A stretch of DNA of 12,033 nt from Desulfobacterales bacterium (GCA_030066455.1 JASJBQ010000151.1:1-12033), one strand, 5' to 3'. Shown: positions 1 to 6,692, counted from the stretch's first letter. A program made the numbers and translations. The notes: generated by a model from the letters alone, not told the origin.

Positions 1-24
1 GCCGTCTGGGGATAACGGAAAGTC

Positions 25-38
25 GCCTGCCGGCAGGC
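25..38. repeat. 14-bp perfect palindrome downstream of the dehydratase gene
   Basis: GCCTGCCGGCAGGC reads the same on both strands. It lies 28 nt beyond the stop codon of the dehydratase gene. On the minus strand it could fold as a 5-bp stem with a CCGG loop, but only a short ACTTT follows, so it is at best a poor terminator. The palindrome is seen directly; any function is unknown. Nothing else is recognisable in bases 1-66. Confidence 0.35.
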
Positions 39-66
39 CAGCCGCATGGGCGGATGGGCATGCATG

Positions 67-1020
67 CTAATCTGCCTCGTCCTGCAGGATCTTGGCCATC
101 GTGGGCCCGTCGATATTGCCGCCGCTTAAGATGATCCCCACCCGGCCGCGGGGCTTGAGCGCCCCGCTCAGCAGCGCGGCCACGCCCAGCGCGCCCGAAG
201 GCTCCACCACCAGCTTGAGGCGGTAGAAGAGAAACCGGACGGCCTCCCGGATGGCGGCCTCCGATACCGTCGCGAAATCATCCACATGATCCTGAATCAG
301 CGGAAACGTCAGGCGTCCCAGCGACGGGGTGCGGGTGCCGTCGGCAATCGTCGGGGGATTGTGGACGGTCTGCCGCACCCCGGTTCGAAACGAGCGGGCG
401 GCGTCGTCGGCCAGTTCGGGTTCGACGCCCACCACGCGGCAGCCGGGCATCAGGCCCCGGGCCGCCACGGCCGAGCCGCTCAGCAAACCACCTCCGCCGC
501 AAGGCACCAGCAGCAAGTCCAAATCGCCGACCTGGGCGTGCAGTTCCAGCGTGGCCGTCCCCTGACCAGCGATGACGTCCGGATGATCGTAGGGCGGGAT
601 CATGATGCCGCCTTGTTGCGCCTGAATTTCACGGGCCAGCGTTTCGCGGTCGGTCGTAGCCGGGTCGTAGCGCCGCACCTCGGCGCCGTAGCCTTCGGTG
701 GCCTGGCGCTTGATCCGCGGGGCATCGCGCGGCATGATCACGGTGGTTGGGATGTCCAGCATGCGGCCCACCAGGGCCACGGCCTGGGCATGGTTGCCGG
801 AAGAAAAGGTCACGACCCCCCGCGGTCGGTCGCCGACCGGTATGCGGGCGACGGCGTTGAAGGCCCCCCGGAACTTGAAGGCCCCCATGCGCTGGAAATT
901 CTCGCACTTCAGATGTACGGCGGCCCCCACGCGTTCATCCAGGGTGCGCGAGGTCATAACCGGCGTCCGGTGGGCCTGCCCTTCAAGTCGCTCCCGGGCC
1001 GCCAGGATCGCTTCGAACAT
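67..1020 (-). CDS. PLP-dependent threonine/serine dehydratase (fold type II, no ACT domain)
   Basis: This 317-aa protein is probably a catabolic threonine/serine ammonia-lyase (L-threonine to 2-oxobutyrate, or L-serine to pyruvate) or a close serine-racemase-like relative, acting in the cytoplasm. Visible motifs are FKFRGA with the PLP-Schiff-base lysine at K49, SSGNHAQ at 73-79 for the substrate carboxylate, the glycine loop CGGGGLLSG at 174-182 that holds the PLP phosphate, VVEPSGA near 271-277, and SGGN at 299-302. There is no C-terminal ACT regulatory domain, so it resembles the short catabolic/racemase group rather than biosynthetic IlvA. The frame is open 15 codons further upstream, but the ATG at 1020 starts the conserved region and has AGGAAAGGGG just before it. 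The gene lies 54 nt after hldD in the same direction. Family assignment is firm; the exact substrate, dehydratase versus racemase, is not decided. Confidence 0.9.
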   Translation of the reverse strand: MFEAILAARERLEGQAHRTPVMTSRTLDERVGAAVHLKCENFQRMGAFKFRGAFNAVARIPVGDRPRGVVTFSSGNHAQAVALVGRMLDIPTTVIMPRDAPRIKRQATEGYGAEVRRYDPATTDRETLAREIQAQQGGIMIPPYDHPDVIAGQGTATLELHAQVGDLDLLLVPCGGGGLLSGSAVAARGLMPGCRVVGVEPELADDAARSFRTGVRQTVHNPPTIADGTRTPSLGRLTFPLIQDHVDDFATVSEAAIREAVRFLFYRLKLVVEPSGALGVAALLSGALKPRGRVGIILSGGNIDGPTMAKILQDEAD

Positions 1021-1074
1021 GCTTGCCCCTTTCCTCAGGTTTGCGCCAAGGCCTCGATACGGCATCCGCCGGGG

Positions 1075-2055
1075 TCAATCGGCTTCCAGACAAACGCCGG
1101 TGCGCAGGTAGTTGCGGACGTAATCCGCGACCGCCTCTTCCAGCGGGGTGCAGCGCCAGGTGCAGCCAGCCGCTTGAAGCTTGGTCATGTCGGCACAGGT
1201 GTAGTACTGATACTTATCCCGCAGTTCGTCCGGCATGGCGATGTAATCGATGGCACCCGCGTGGCCGGTTGCCGCAAACAGGGCCCGGGCCACCGCGTTC
1301 CAGCTCCGGGCCTGGCCGGTGCCGATGTTGAAAAGCCCGTTAACGGCGGGATGATCCAGGAAGAAAAGCGTCAGGGCCACGGCATCCTTGATGTAGATAA
1401 AATCACGCCGCTGCTCGCCATGGGCATATTCCGGCCGGTGCGACTTGAACAGGCGCATGCGCCCTGTATCCCGCACGCCGGGATAGGCCTTGTTGATCAC
1501 GCTGCGCATTTCGCCCTTGTGCCCCTCGTGGGGACCGAAGACATTGAAGTACTTGAGCCCGGCGATATCGGCCAGCCAGCCCTCGCGCCGGGCACGCAGA
1601 TCGAAAAGGTGCTTGGCGTAGCCGTACATGTTCAGGGGCCGCAGGGTTCCCAGCTGGTCTTCATCATCGCGATAACCCCGGGAGCCGTCACCGTAGGTGG
1701 CCGCACTGGAAGCATAGATCAGACGACAGGCGCGGTGGGCGGCCCGCCAGGCGGCAATTCGGACCGTGTAGCCATAATTGTTCGCCATCAGGTAGTCGGC
1801 ATTGGTCTCGGTGGTGGAAGAACAGGCGCCCATATGCAGAATGGCTTCGACTTCTTCTCCAAAGCGACCTTGCTCCAGATCTTCGATAAAATCCGTTTTG
1901 TCGAGGTAGTCGGAAAACCGCAGGCCGGCCAGATTGCGCCATTTGTCCGTTTGCCCCAGCCGATCGACCACCAGAATGTCATCCCGGCCACGCCTGTTCA
2001 GGGCCCACACCAAGGCACTGCCGATAAACCCGGCGCCACCGGTCACGACAATCAT
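1075..2055 (-). CDS. hldD: ADP-L-glycero-D-manno-heptose 6-epimerase
   Basis: This 326-aa short-chain dehydrogenase/reductase-type epimerase converts ADP-D-glycero-D-manno-heptose to the L-glycero form, the last step in making activated heptose for the lipopolysaccharide inner core. The N-terminus MIVVTGGAGFIGS carries the GGxGxxG nucleotide-binding loop at 6-12. The catalytic YxxxK is Y144-K148 (MYGYAK), and EGHKGEMRSV at 177-186 supplies the second conserved lysine (K180), typical of HldD and distinguishing it from GalE-type epimerases. KYFNVFGP is at 168-175. The frame stays open far upstream, but homology starts at this ATG, which is preceded by GGGGGA. An in-frame ATG nine codons earlier is less likely. 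The length is normal for the family. The gene points to an outer membrane with a heptose-containing core. It lies 76 nt downstream of the nitroreductase gene, across an elaborate hairpin. Confidence 0.95.
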   Translation of the reverse strand: MIVVTGGAGFIGSALVWALNRRGRDDILVVDRLGQTDKWRNLAGLRFSDYLDKTDFIEDLEQGRFGEEVEAILHMGACSSTTETNADYLMANNYGYTVRIAAWRAAHRACRLIYASSAATYGDGSRGYRDDEDQLGTLRPLNMYGYAKHLFDLRARREGWLADIAGLKYFNVFGPHEGHKGEMRSVINKAYPGVRDTGRMRLFKSHRPEYAHGEQRRDFIYIKDAVALTLFFLDHPAVNGLFNIGTGQARSWNAVARALFAATGHAGAIDYIAMPDELRDKYQYYTCADMTKLQAAGCTWRCTPLEEAVADYVRNYLRTGVCLEAD

Positions 2056-2078
2056 GCGTCCCCCATTCGCTTGCTTAG

Positions 2079-2120
2079 GCATTCGCGGCCAACGCACGCA
2101 AGCGTGCCGTGCGCGAATGC
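2079..2120. repeat. Two-tier inverted repeat between the nitroreductase gene and hldD
   Basis: GCATTCGCG (2079-2087) is perfectly complementary to CGCGAATGC (2112-2120). Nested inside is a second perfect stem, GCACGC (2094-2099) with GCGTGC (2102-2107) around an AA loop. The whole folds as a 42-nt hairpin with an internal loop. There is no T-run on either side, so it is not a canonical Rho-independent terminator. A further direct copy of CATTCGC is at 2064-2070, close to the hldD ribosome binding site. It could be an mRNA processing, stabilising or attenuation element; this is inference. Confidence 0.5.
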
Positions 2121-2131
2121 GTTCATGCGGC

Positions 2132-2887
2132 TCAGCGCGGCACCCCCACCGGCAGGAGATAAAGCGGCGCTTCATCCGCGGCCATGCCCAGCAGCGCCTG
2201 GACGTCACTGTCCCTAAAAGCACCGACCGCCGTGGTTCCCAGACCCTCGCTCTGGGCTTGAAGATAGACGTTTTGGGCCGCGTGTCCGGCTTCCATGAAC
2301 ATGTAGCGCCCGGCGCGTTGCCCGTATTTGGCAGCTGTGCGGGCCACAACGCCCGCAATGATGAGCGTGGCCGGGGCCTGGGCGATCCATCCCTGGCCCA
2401 GGGCCGCGCGAGCCAGGGCCCGTCGATGATCCCCGTCCTTGAGACGCACCAGACCGTTCCCGGCGGGTCGATAGCGATAGATGCCGTCTTCGAGACCATC
2501 GACCTGCCCCGCGACCACGAAGACTTCCAATGGATACAGGCCACCGGCCGACGGTGCGGTTCGCATCGGCCAGCGGCGACCGGTGATCCCCTGGGCAGCC
2601 CACAGGACCTGTCCCAGTTGCGCAAGCGTGAGCGGTCGCGCGGCGAAGTCACGCACCGAACGGCGGCGTGCCAGGGCGGCTTCGAACGCGAGTTCTCCCG
2701 CAAGACGCGGTGGGGGAAGTTCAATGATCGGCATGGTGGCCTCCTCCGGCCCGCCCTTGGCGGCGGGCACCGGCGCTGCCAGCAGGGCCAGCGTGATGAT
2801 CAATACCCGGACAGCGGCGGTAGCCGAATGCCGGCCTTGGCGTATGCGTCTGCCGGTCCCCGGGTCTGAATCGTGGTTATCCAGCAT
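2132..2887 (-). CDS. SagB-type nitroreductase-family FMN oxidoreductase with N-terminal export signal
   Basis: This 251-aa protein of the nitroreductase fold is closest in style to the SagB/ThcOx group. RRRSVRDF at 73-80 matches the FMN-phosphate-binding arginine-rich motif, APSAGGLYPLEVFV at 111-124 is the SagB-type signature, and MEAGHAAQNVYLQA at 198-211 and LLPVGVP near the end are also typical. Residues 27-43 form a hydrophobic stretch ending in Ala-rich small residues (PVPAAKG), preceded by a basic segment, so it looks exported or anchored. RR at 13-14 is too far from the hydrophobic core to argue well for Tat export. The chosen ATG overlaps the end of the Nudix gene by 11 nt and has GGCGGGGGGCC before it. 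An internal ATG at residue 52 would give a cytoplasmic form. No YcaO cyclase or precursor peptide, the usual partners of SagB dehydrogenases, is seen here. The substrate is unknown. Confidence 0.85.
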   Translation of the reverse strand: MLDNHDSDPGTGRRIRQGRHSATAAVRVLIITLALLAAPVPAAKGGPEEATMPIIELPPPRLAGELAFEAALARRRSVRDFAARPLTLAQLGQVLWAAQGITGRRWPMRTAPSAGGLYPLEVFVVAGQVDGLEDGIYRYRPAGNGLVRLKDGDHRRALARAALGQGWIAQAPATLIIAGVVARTAAKYGQRAGRYMFMEAGHAAQNVYLQAQSEGLGTTAVGAFRDSDVQALLGMAADEAPLYLLPVGVPR

Positions 2888-3599
2888 CGAAGGCCCCCCG
2901 CCAGGTAACTTTGTCCCGCTCATAGCGCCAGCCATGGGCATGGGCCCACAGGCGGTGGCGCGGCCCGGGACGATCGATGTCGCCATCGCGATAGGCCGCA
3001 TCCCCTTCATAGAAGAAGCACCGGCTTGCGCCAAAGGTCCGCACCCGTGGATTGAAAATGCAAGGCGGGCGGCGGGCATACCTTTCCAGCGCTTCGGCCA
3101 CCGCTTCAATGGCCCTCAGTTCATGGAGGGAAACCCAGGTGGGCGGAAACAGGGTCATGCCTTGCGCGTGGTGCCGGTCCAGCGCCTGCTGGGGTGTCAC
3201 CCAGCAATAGGCGCTGATCTCCCTGGAGCTTAGCCGAATCGGCCCCGATGGCGCGGCCGTCAGAAAAAACCAGGTGCGGAAACGTTGTGGCACGACCGTC
3301 GGCGATGTCCAACACGAAAACGGCACCAGCTCGTGGGTCATGACGTCCAGACCGGCTTCCTCCCTGAGTTCCCGCACGGCCGCCCGGCGGGCGGCCTCGG
3401 GCCACGCATCCCCGGGGTGGGCCGAACCGTCGGCGGCCTCGATGGCGCCACCGGGAAATACCCAGGCCCCGGCGAAGGGGGCCGTTCCAGGCTGGCGGCG
3501 CACGAGCAACGTTTCCACCCCACCATCGCCCTCGCGCAGTAAAATCACCGTGGCCGACGGGATCGGGGATTCCTGGCTATGATCGGTATTCACTTTCAT
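2877..3599 (-). CDS. Nudix hydrolase, NUDT19/CoA-pyrophosphatase-like
   Basis: This 240-aa protein has a Nudix fold in its N-terminal half. FPGGAIE is at 48-54 and REVxEEAGL-type residues (R76, E77, E80, E81, G83) form the metal-binding half of the Nudix box. The spacing between GG and the RE helix is stretched by an insert (residues 55-67), as in the NUDT8/NUDT19-like branch rather than the compact MutT type. The C-terminal half (from about 140) has TLFPPTWVSLHEL and a Cys/Arg-rich region (IFNPRVRTFGASRCFFYEGD) of unknown role. Members of this branch hydrolyse CoA derivatives or related diphosphates; the substrate here is unassigned. No convincing Shine-Dalgarno precedes this ATG, and the frame stays open upstream to 3752, so the start is moderately uncertain. 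The stop overlaps the nitroreductase start, which suggests translational coupling. Confidence 0.85.
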   Translation of the reverse strand: MKVNTDHSQESPIPSATVILLREGDGGVETLLVRRQPGTAPFAGAWVFPGGAIEAADGSAHPGDAWPEAARRAAVRELREEAGLDVMTHELVPFSCWTSPTVVPQRFRTWFFLTAAPSGPIRLSSREISAYCWVTPQQALDRHHAQGMTLFPPTWVSLHELRAIEAVAEALERYARRPPCIFNPRVRTFGASRCFFYEGDAAYRDGDIDRPGPRHRLWAHAHGWRYERDKVTWRGAFDAG

Positions 3600-3617
3600 T
3601 GGTGGATCGACGGGTTC

Positions 3618-3637
3618 GACCGTCACCGCTGACGGTC
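3618..3637. repeat. 8-bp stem-loop between the D-TA-like gene and the Nudix gene
   Basis: GACCGTCA and TGACGGTC form a perfect 8-bp stem around a CCGC loop. On the plus strand three Ts follow; on the minus strand, the coding direction of both neighbours, no T-run follows. It sits in the 55-nt gap after the stop of the PLP enzyme gene. It may reduce read-through or protect an mRNA end; it is not a standard intrinsic terminator for the minus strand. Confidence 0.4.
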
Positions 3638-3654
3638 TTTGCTGGGGGGTCAGA

Positions 3655-4809
3655 TTAGCGAACGCAACCTGCGGCGTCAACCGCCCAGACATCCATCGAA
3701 GCGCCGTCGACCACAACCAACTCACGGGCCAAGTTGACCACCGGGCAGGCATGATTGGGAAAAATCTGGAGCCGGTCGCCGGGTTTCAGACGAACCGCGC
3801 CCGGGATGATAAAACCATGTTCTTCAGAGAGTTTGGCGACCGTCAGGGGCTCGGGTGGGTCAGTGGGATCACCCAGCCCAAAGGCCACCCCGTATCCCTC
3901 GATCCCGGTTGTGCCGTGAGCCCCGCGGTCCGAGCTGAGGGTTTTGGCACCGGCATCGACGATGGCGTAGTGCGCGTTGGTGCTGACCACGGTGGTCAAT
4001 ACACTCAGCGCGATCTGTCGGGGTGTGATCAGCCCCAGACGCAGTGGGGTCTGATCCATAAAGACGTAATTCCCGGGGCGAATCTCGGTGAGGCCTTCAA
4101 ATTCCCGGGTGGCCAGGACCGTGGGGGTCGATCCCACGGAGACTTCCGGCACCTCGCAGCCGGCCTTGCGCAGTGAGGCCGCCAGGGTGGTCATGATCTC
4201 GCGCTCGCTTTGGGCCATGTGGCCAGCAGCGGCGGCATCCGCAGCCCCGTAGGCCTGACCGGCATGCGATAGCAAACCGCGGAAATCCAAGTGGTCCGCG
4301 CCATGGATCGTTTGGGCCAGCGAAAAAACGAGTGGATCGTCCGGTCGGCAGCCGCAACGGTGCAACCCGACATCGATTTTGATAAAAACCCCTGGCCGGA
4401 GGCCCAACGCGGCCGCTCGCGCCGCCAGCAGTGCCACCCCCTCGGGACTGTCGACAATAAGGCGCAGGTCGCAGCCGTAACGACCGGCGGCTGTCAAGAG
4501 GCGATCTAGCTTGGCCGCCACCAGTTGGGGATAGGCCAGGGTGACCGAGGGCAGTTGGGCTTCGATGAAAACCAGGGCCTCGTCTACCTTCGAGGCCGTG
4601 ATCCCTACCGCACCGGCGTTGAGCTGCTGCCGGGCAATCGTGATCGATTTATGGGTTTTGATGTGGGGACGCAGATTCAGGGCGGCGTGGCGGGCCACCT
4701 TCTGCATGGCGGCAATATTGGCCTGCAGAATTTGGCCGTCCACGAGGACCGCTGGGGTTTCCAGGCTCTCGGGTGCCTTTATGGCCAGAGGGTAGGGGAT
4801 GGGGGCCAT
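3655..4809 (-). CDS. D-threonine aldolase / D-serine dehydratase-like PLP enzyme (alanine racemase N-terminal fold)
   Basis: This 384-aa fold-type III PLP enzyme belongs to the family with low-specificity D-threonine aldolase (D-threonine to glycine plus acetaldehyde) and eukaryotic-type D-serine dehydratase (DSD1). RPHIKTHKS at 47-55 contains the PLP lysine K51. VFIKIDVGLHRCG at 141-153 and VGSTPT at 225-230 (PLP phosphate contacts) follow. PNHACPVVNL at 351-360 gives the H353/C355 metal site that defines the metal-dependent D-TA/DSD group. Length is normal. The frame is open for 67 codons before this ATG, but that part overlaps the THX gene and has no homology character, so MAPIPYPL is taken as the start. 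Lying in a cluster with a threonine/serine dehydratase, a role in hydroxy-amino-acid catabolism is plausible. Aldolase versus dehydratase cannot be settled by reading. Confidence 0.88.
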   Translation of the reverse strand: MAPIPYPLAIKAPESLETPAVLVDGQILQANIAAMQKVARHAALNLRPHIKTHKSITIARQQLNAGAVGITASKVDEALVFIEAQLPSVTLAYPQLVAAKLDRLLTAAGRYGCDLRLIVDSPEGVALLAARAAALGLRPGVFIKIDVGLHRCGCRPDDPLVFSLAQTIHGADHLDFRGLLSHAGQAYGAADAAAAGHMAQSEREIMTTLAASLRKAGCEVPEVSVGSTPTVLATREFEGLTEIRPGNYVFMDQTPLRLGLITPRQIALSVLTTVVSTNAHYAIVDAGAKTLSSDRGAHGTTGIEGYGVAFGLGDPTDPPEPLTVAKLSEEHGFIIPGAVRLKPGDRLQIFPNHACPVVNLARELVVVDGASMDVWAVDAAGCVR

Positions 4810-4885
4810 GATCCGGTGTCCGCCCGACGAACATCGATAGCTTCCGTCTAGATGTATATCTCGGCGAGAATCAACCGCGCCGCAT

Positions 4886-4987
4886 TCACTTTTTGGTTTT
4901 GCTTTTTTTGGTCTTTTTGGGGCGCGACTTGCCGTTGGTGCCGCTCCAGATCTTGCCCCGTTTCGTGCGTCGATCGCCTTTGCCCAT
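4886..4987 (-). CDS. 30S ribosomal protein THX (33 aa)
   Basis: This small ORF encodes [20 protein letters not shown] followed by [13 protein letters not shown] and a TGA stop. The N-terminal part is nearly the same as the Thermus THX peptide (GKGDRRTRRGKIWRGTYGK), a tiny basic protein that sits in a cavity at the head of the 30S subunit and stabilises rRNA helices. The match covers essentially the whole known peptide; the extra Lys-rich end is common in longer versions. It has one of the best ribosome binding sites in the window (GGGAGGAG, nine bases before the ATG). Two longer open frames on the same strand cover this DNA, but neither has protein-like composition here. It sits between the M20 peptidase gene and the D-TA-like gene, 76 nt ahead of the latter. 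Confidence 0.92.
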   Translation of the reverse strand: MGKGDRRTKRGKIWSGTNGKSRPKKTKKSKTKK

Positions 4988-4996
4988 GGTGTTCGA

Positions 4997-5004
4997 CTCC
5001 TCCC
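4997..5004 (-). promoter_or_regulatory. Strong Shine-Dalgarno of the THX gene
   Basis: On the minus strand GGGAGGAG lies nine bases before the ATG at 4987. It fixes the start of this very short gene and supports high expression, as expected for a ribosomal protein. Confidence 0.8.
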
Positions 5005-5023
5005 TTGCAAATGTTACCCTGAT

Positions 5024-5042
5024 CAACGAATTGAGATCGTTG
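5024..5042. repeat. Small inverted repeat in the THX leader
   Basis: CAACGA (5024-5029) and TCGTTG (5037-5042) are complementary around a 7-nt loop, about 40 nt before the THX start. Six base pairs can arise by chance; a leader hairpin regulating THX is only a possibility. Upstream on the minus strand, TTGCAT and TATGAA with 17-bp spacing (about 5050-5080) form a weak promoter candidate. Confidence 0.2.
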
Positions 5043-5115
5043 CGTTGACTTCATAAGCTTTGTACGCCCCAAATGCAAACTTTTTAGGAAACCATCTTGC
5101 TTTCTACGGTAACGC

Positions 5116-6213
5116 TCAGGACCGCAGAATCTTCCGGTAGATCGCCAGCGCATCTTCGATCCGTCGGGTGAACACGTATTCATCCGTCTGGTGGGCTTGA
5201 GACGGCTCACCAGGGCCCAGCAATATCGTGGGCGGTCGGTTACAGGCCGCCGCCAGGGGGGCGGCGTCGGTAAAATAGGGGGCAGCGCGGGGTACCGGGA
5301 GCTCTTCCACGTAGGGGGTCACTAGCTTGGAGACCATCTGAATCCAAGGGTCCTGGGGATCAGACGCAAATCCCTCCATGTCGGCCAGGTTGCGAAATCG
5401 GACCAGATCACCGCACAGGGCTTCCAGATCTTGCCGCAGGACGTTATGTCCGAGGCCGGGAACACTGCGGATATCAACGCCAATCAAAGCACGGTCGGGC
5501 ACCGAATTGATGTTGGACCCGCCCTGAATGGTCCCCACGTTCAGGCTGGGCTTTCCCAGCAGTGGGTGGCTAAACCCGTCGAAACGGTAGTGCGCCAGAC
5601 GGTTGACAGCCTCCGCCGCCTTGTGGATGGCGTTGTCCCCCAACTCCGGTTGCGATCCGTGGGCCGAACGGCCGGTGGCTTCCAATTCCAGCCACAAGGC
5701 GCCTTTGTGGCCGATCAAGGGCTGATTGGCCGTGGGCTCGCCGATCACCAGGGCCCGGGCCTGCATCGGCAGCCGCTGTTCGGCGGCCAGGAAACGGGCC
5801 CCCTCGCAGCCGGTTTCCTCTCCGGCGGATATGACCAAGGTTACCGGGACGTGAGGTCCTTCCACCAGGGCGGCCATCACCATCGCGGCAACACCGGCCT
5901 TCATGTCACTGGCCCCCCGTCCGTAGATTTTACCATCGAGGAGGTCGGCCGCCAGAGGATCATGGCGCCAGGGGGCCGAACCCAAGGGCACGGTGTCCAG
6001 GTGGCCGCTCAACACGATGGGCGCGTCTTCATCGTCGGTCACCGGCGAATGGGCGATAAGGCTGGTGCGCCCCGGGGCGAAGGCGTGATAGGATACGTTA
6101 AACCCGCCTGCCTTTAATTGTTGACCCACAAATCGGGCACAGGCATCTTCCCTCCCGGGTGGATTGACCGTGTCAAAACGAATCAAGCGGCGTGTTAGTT
6201 CGATTACATCCAT
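5116..6213 (-). CDS. M20-family metallopeptidase / deacylase (ArgE/DapE-like)
   Basis: This 365-aa cytoplasmic di-zinc hydrolase of the ArgE/DapE/carboxypeptidase G2 family removes an acyl or aminoacyl group from an amino-acid substrate. All metal and catalytic positions are visible. SGHLDTVP at 69-76 supplies H71 and D73, GRGASDMKAG at 98-107 has the bridging D103, SAGEETGCEGA at 129-139 has the general base E132 with E133, GEPT has E159, and the C-terminal GPGEPSQAHQTDEY supplies H341. The central dimerisation domain begins near GHKGALWLELEATGRSAH (168-185). Length fits DapE/ArgE. Candidate activities are N-acetylornithine deacetylase, succinyl-diaminopimelate desuccinylase or a related deacylase; no arg or dap neighbours help decide. 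The ATG lacks a clear Shine-Dalgarno, but the protein starts at the family's usual place (MDVIELTRRLIRFDTVNPPG). Confidence 0.9.
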   Translation of the reverse strand: MDVIELTRRLIRFDTVNPPGREDACARFVGQQLKAGGFNVSYHAFAPGRTSLIAHSPVTDDEDAPIVLSGHLDTVPLGSAPWRHDPLAADLLDGKIYGRGASDMKAGVAAMVMAALVEGPHVPVTLVISAGEETGCEGARFLAAEQRLPMQARALVIGEPTANQPLIGHKGALWLELEATGRSAHGSQPELGDNAIHKAAEAVNRLAHYRFDGFSHPLLGKPSLNVGTIQGGSNINSVPDRALIGVDIRSVPGLGHNVLRQDLEALCGDLVRFRNLADMEGFASDPQDPWIQMVSKLVTPYVEELPVPRAAPYFTDAAPLAAACNRPPTILLGPGEPSQAHQTDEYVFTRRIEDALAIYRKILRS

Positions 6214-6224
6214 CGCGCATTTTG

Positions 6225-6259
6225 AAAACCCGACCAGCGAAGAGGGGCCGCCGGTCGGG
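6225..6259 (-). terminator. Weak possible terminator between the small membrane protein gene and the M20 gene
   Basis: On the minus strand CCCGACC (6259-6253) and GGTCGGG (6235-6229) form a 7-bp GC-rich stem with a 17-nt loop, then TTTT (6228-6225). The long loop and short T-run make it a marginal intrinsic terminator for the gene ending at 6303. It lies just upstream of the M20 start. Confidence 0.3.
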
Positions 6260-6302
6260 GACCTGTTGGTAACGGCAAGACTTTCGCAGACCCTTCCTTA
6301 GC

Positions 6303-6692
6303 TCAACAATGTCCCAGTCCACAATAGCGCCGGCCGAATTTTTTGCGCAGCCGCGCTTTCTCCCAGGCCGTGAGACGACGGCCGTGGATATGGAGCATCA
6401 TGGCGATGTGGGCGGCTTCGCGCAGTTCGGGATCGCGGATGTTGAGCAGGCTTTTTTTGCGGGCGCCAATCAGCATCCAGAGCAGCAGGGCAATGCTCAG
6501 CAGACTGATCACGATGCCATGCAGGGCCGCATCCAGGCTGATGCGGCCGGACAGGGCCAGCAACAGAATCAACAGCGTACCGGCCCAGGTGAACACACGG
6601 ATGTGACCGGCAATCTGCGTTTGATGACATAACGTCCAGATGCAAAAGGTGACGGTGCGCAGGCCGGTTGTCGGGGATCGGGTTTTGCTCAT
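6303..6692 (-). CDS. Small two-helix membrane protein of unknown function
   Basis: I do not recognise a family for this 129-aa protein. Residues about 33-49 (VFTWAGTLLILLLALSG) and 56-76 (ALHGIVISLLSIALLLWMLIG) are two transmembrane helices joined by a very short turn, followed by ARKK, which predicts both termini in the cytoplasm. The C-terminal 50 residues are basic with HIAMMLHIHGRR and end in YCGLGHC, so the tail has several His and two Cys that could bind a metal. The start at 6692 is chosen because AAGGAGG lies nine bases upstream; the frame is open 27 codons further but that segment overlaps the ribosome binding site and leader. It is divergently transcribed from the histone-like protein gene. 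The coding call is supported by the ribosome binding site and the TM pattern; the function is unknown. Confidence 0.75.
   Translation of the reverse strand: MSKTRSPTTGLRTVTFCIWTLCHQTQIAGHIRVFTWAGTLLILLLALSGRISLDAALHGIVISLLSIALLLWMLIGARKKSLLNIRDPELREAAHIAMMLHIHGRRLTAWEKARLRKKFGRRYCGLGHC

Noticed and set aside
286..2217. 643-codon open frame on the plus strand across the dehydratase and hldD genes
   Set aside because: It is antisense to two clearly recognised enzymes with intact motifs. Its translation is Gly/Gln/His-rich with no domain. Long antisense frames are common in GC-rich DNA.
2056..2724. N-terminal extension of hldD to a 549-residue protein
   Set aside because: The extra part overlaps the nitroreductase gene in another frame and reads as low-quality Arg/Trp/Pro-rich sequence. 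HldD homology and a ribosome binding site begin at 2055.
4848..5210. 120-codon minus-strand frame overlapping the THX gene
   Set aside because: It runs out of the M20 peptidase C-terminus in another frame and has no domain character or ribosome binding site. The 33-aa THX peptide in the third frame explains the region.
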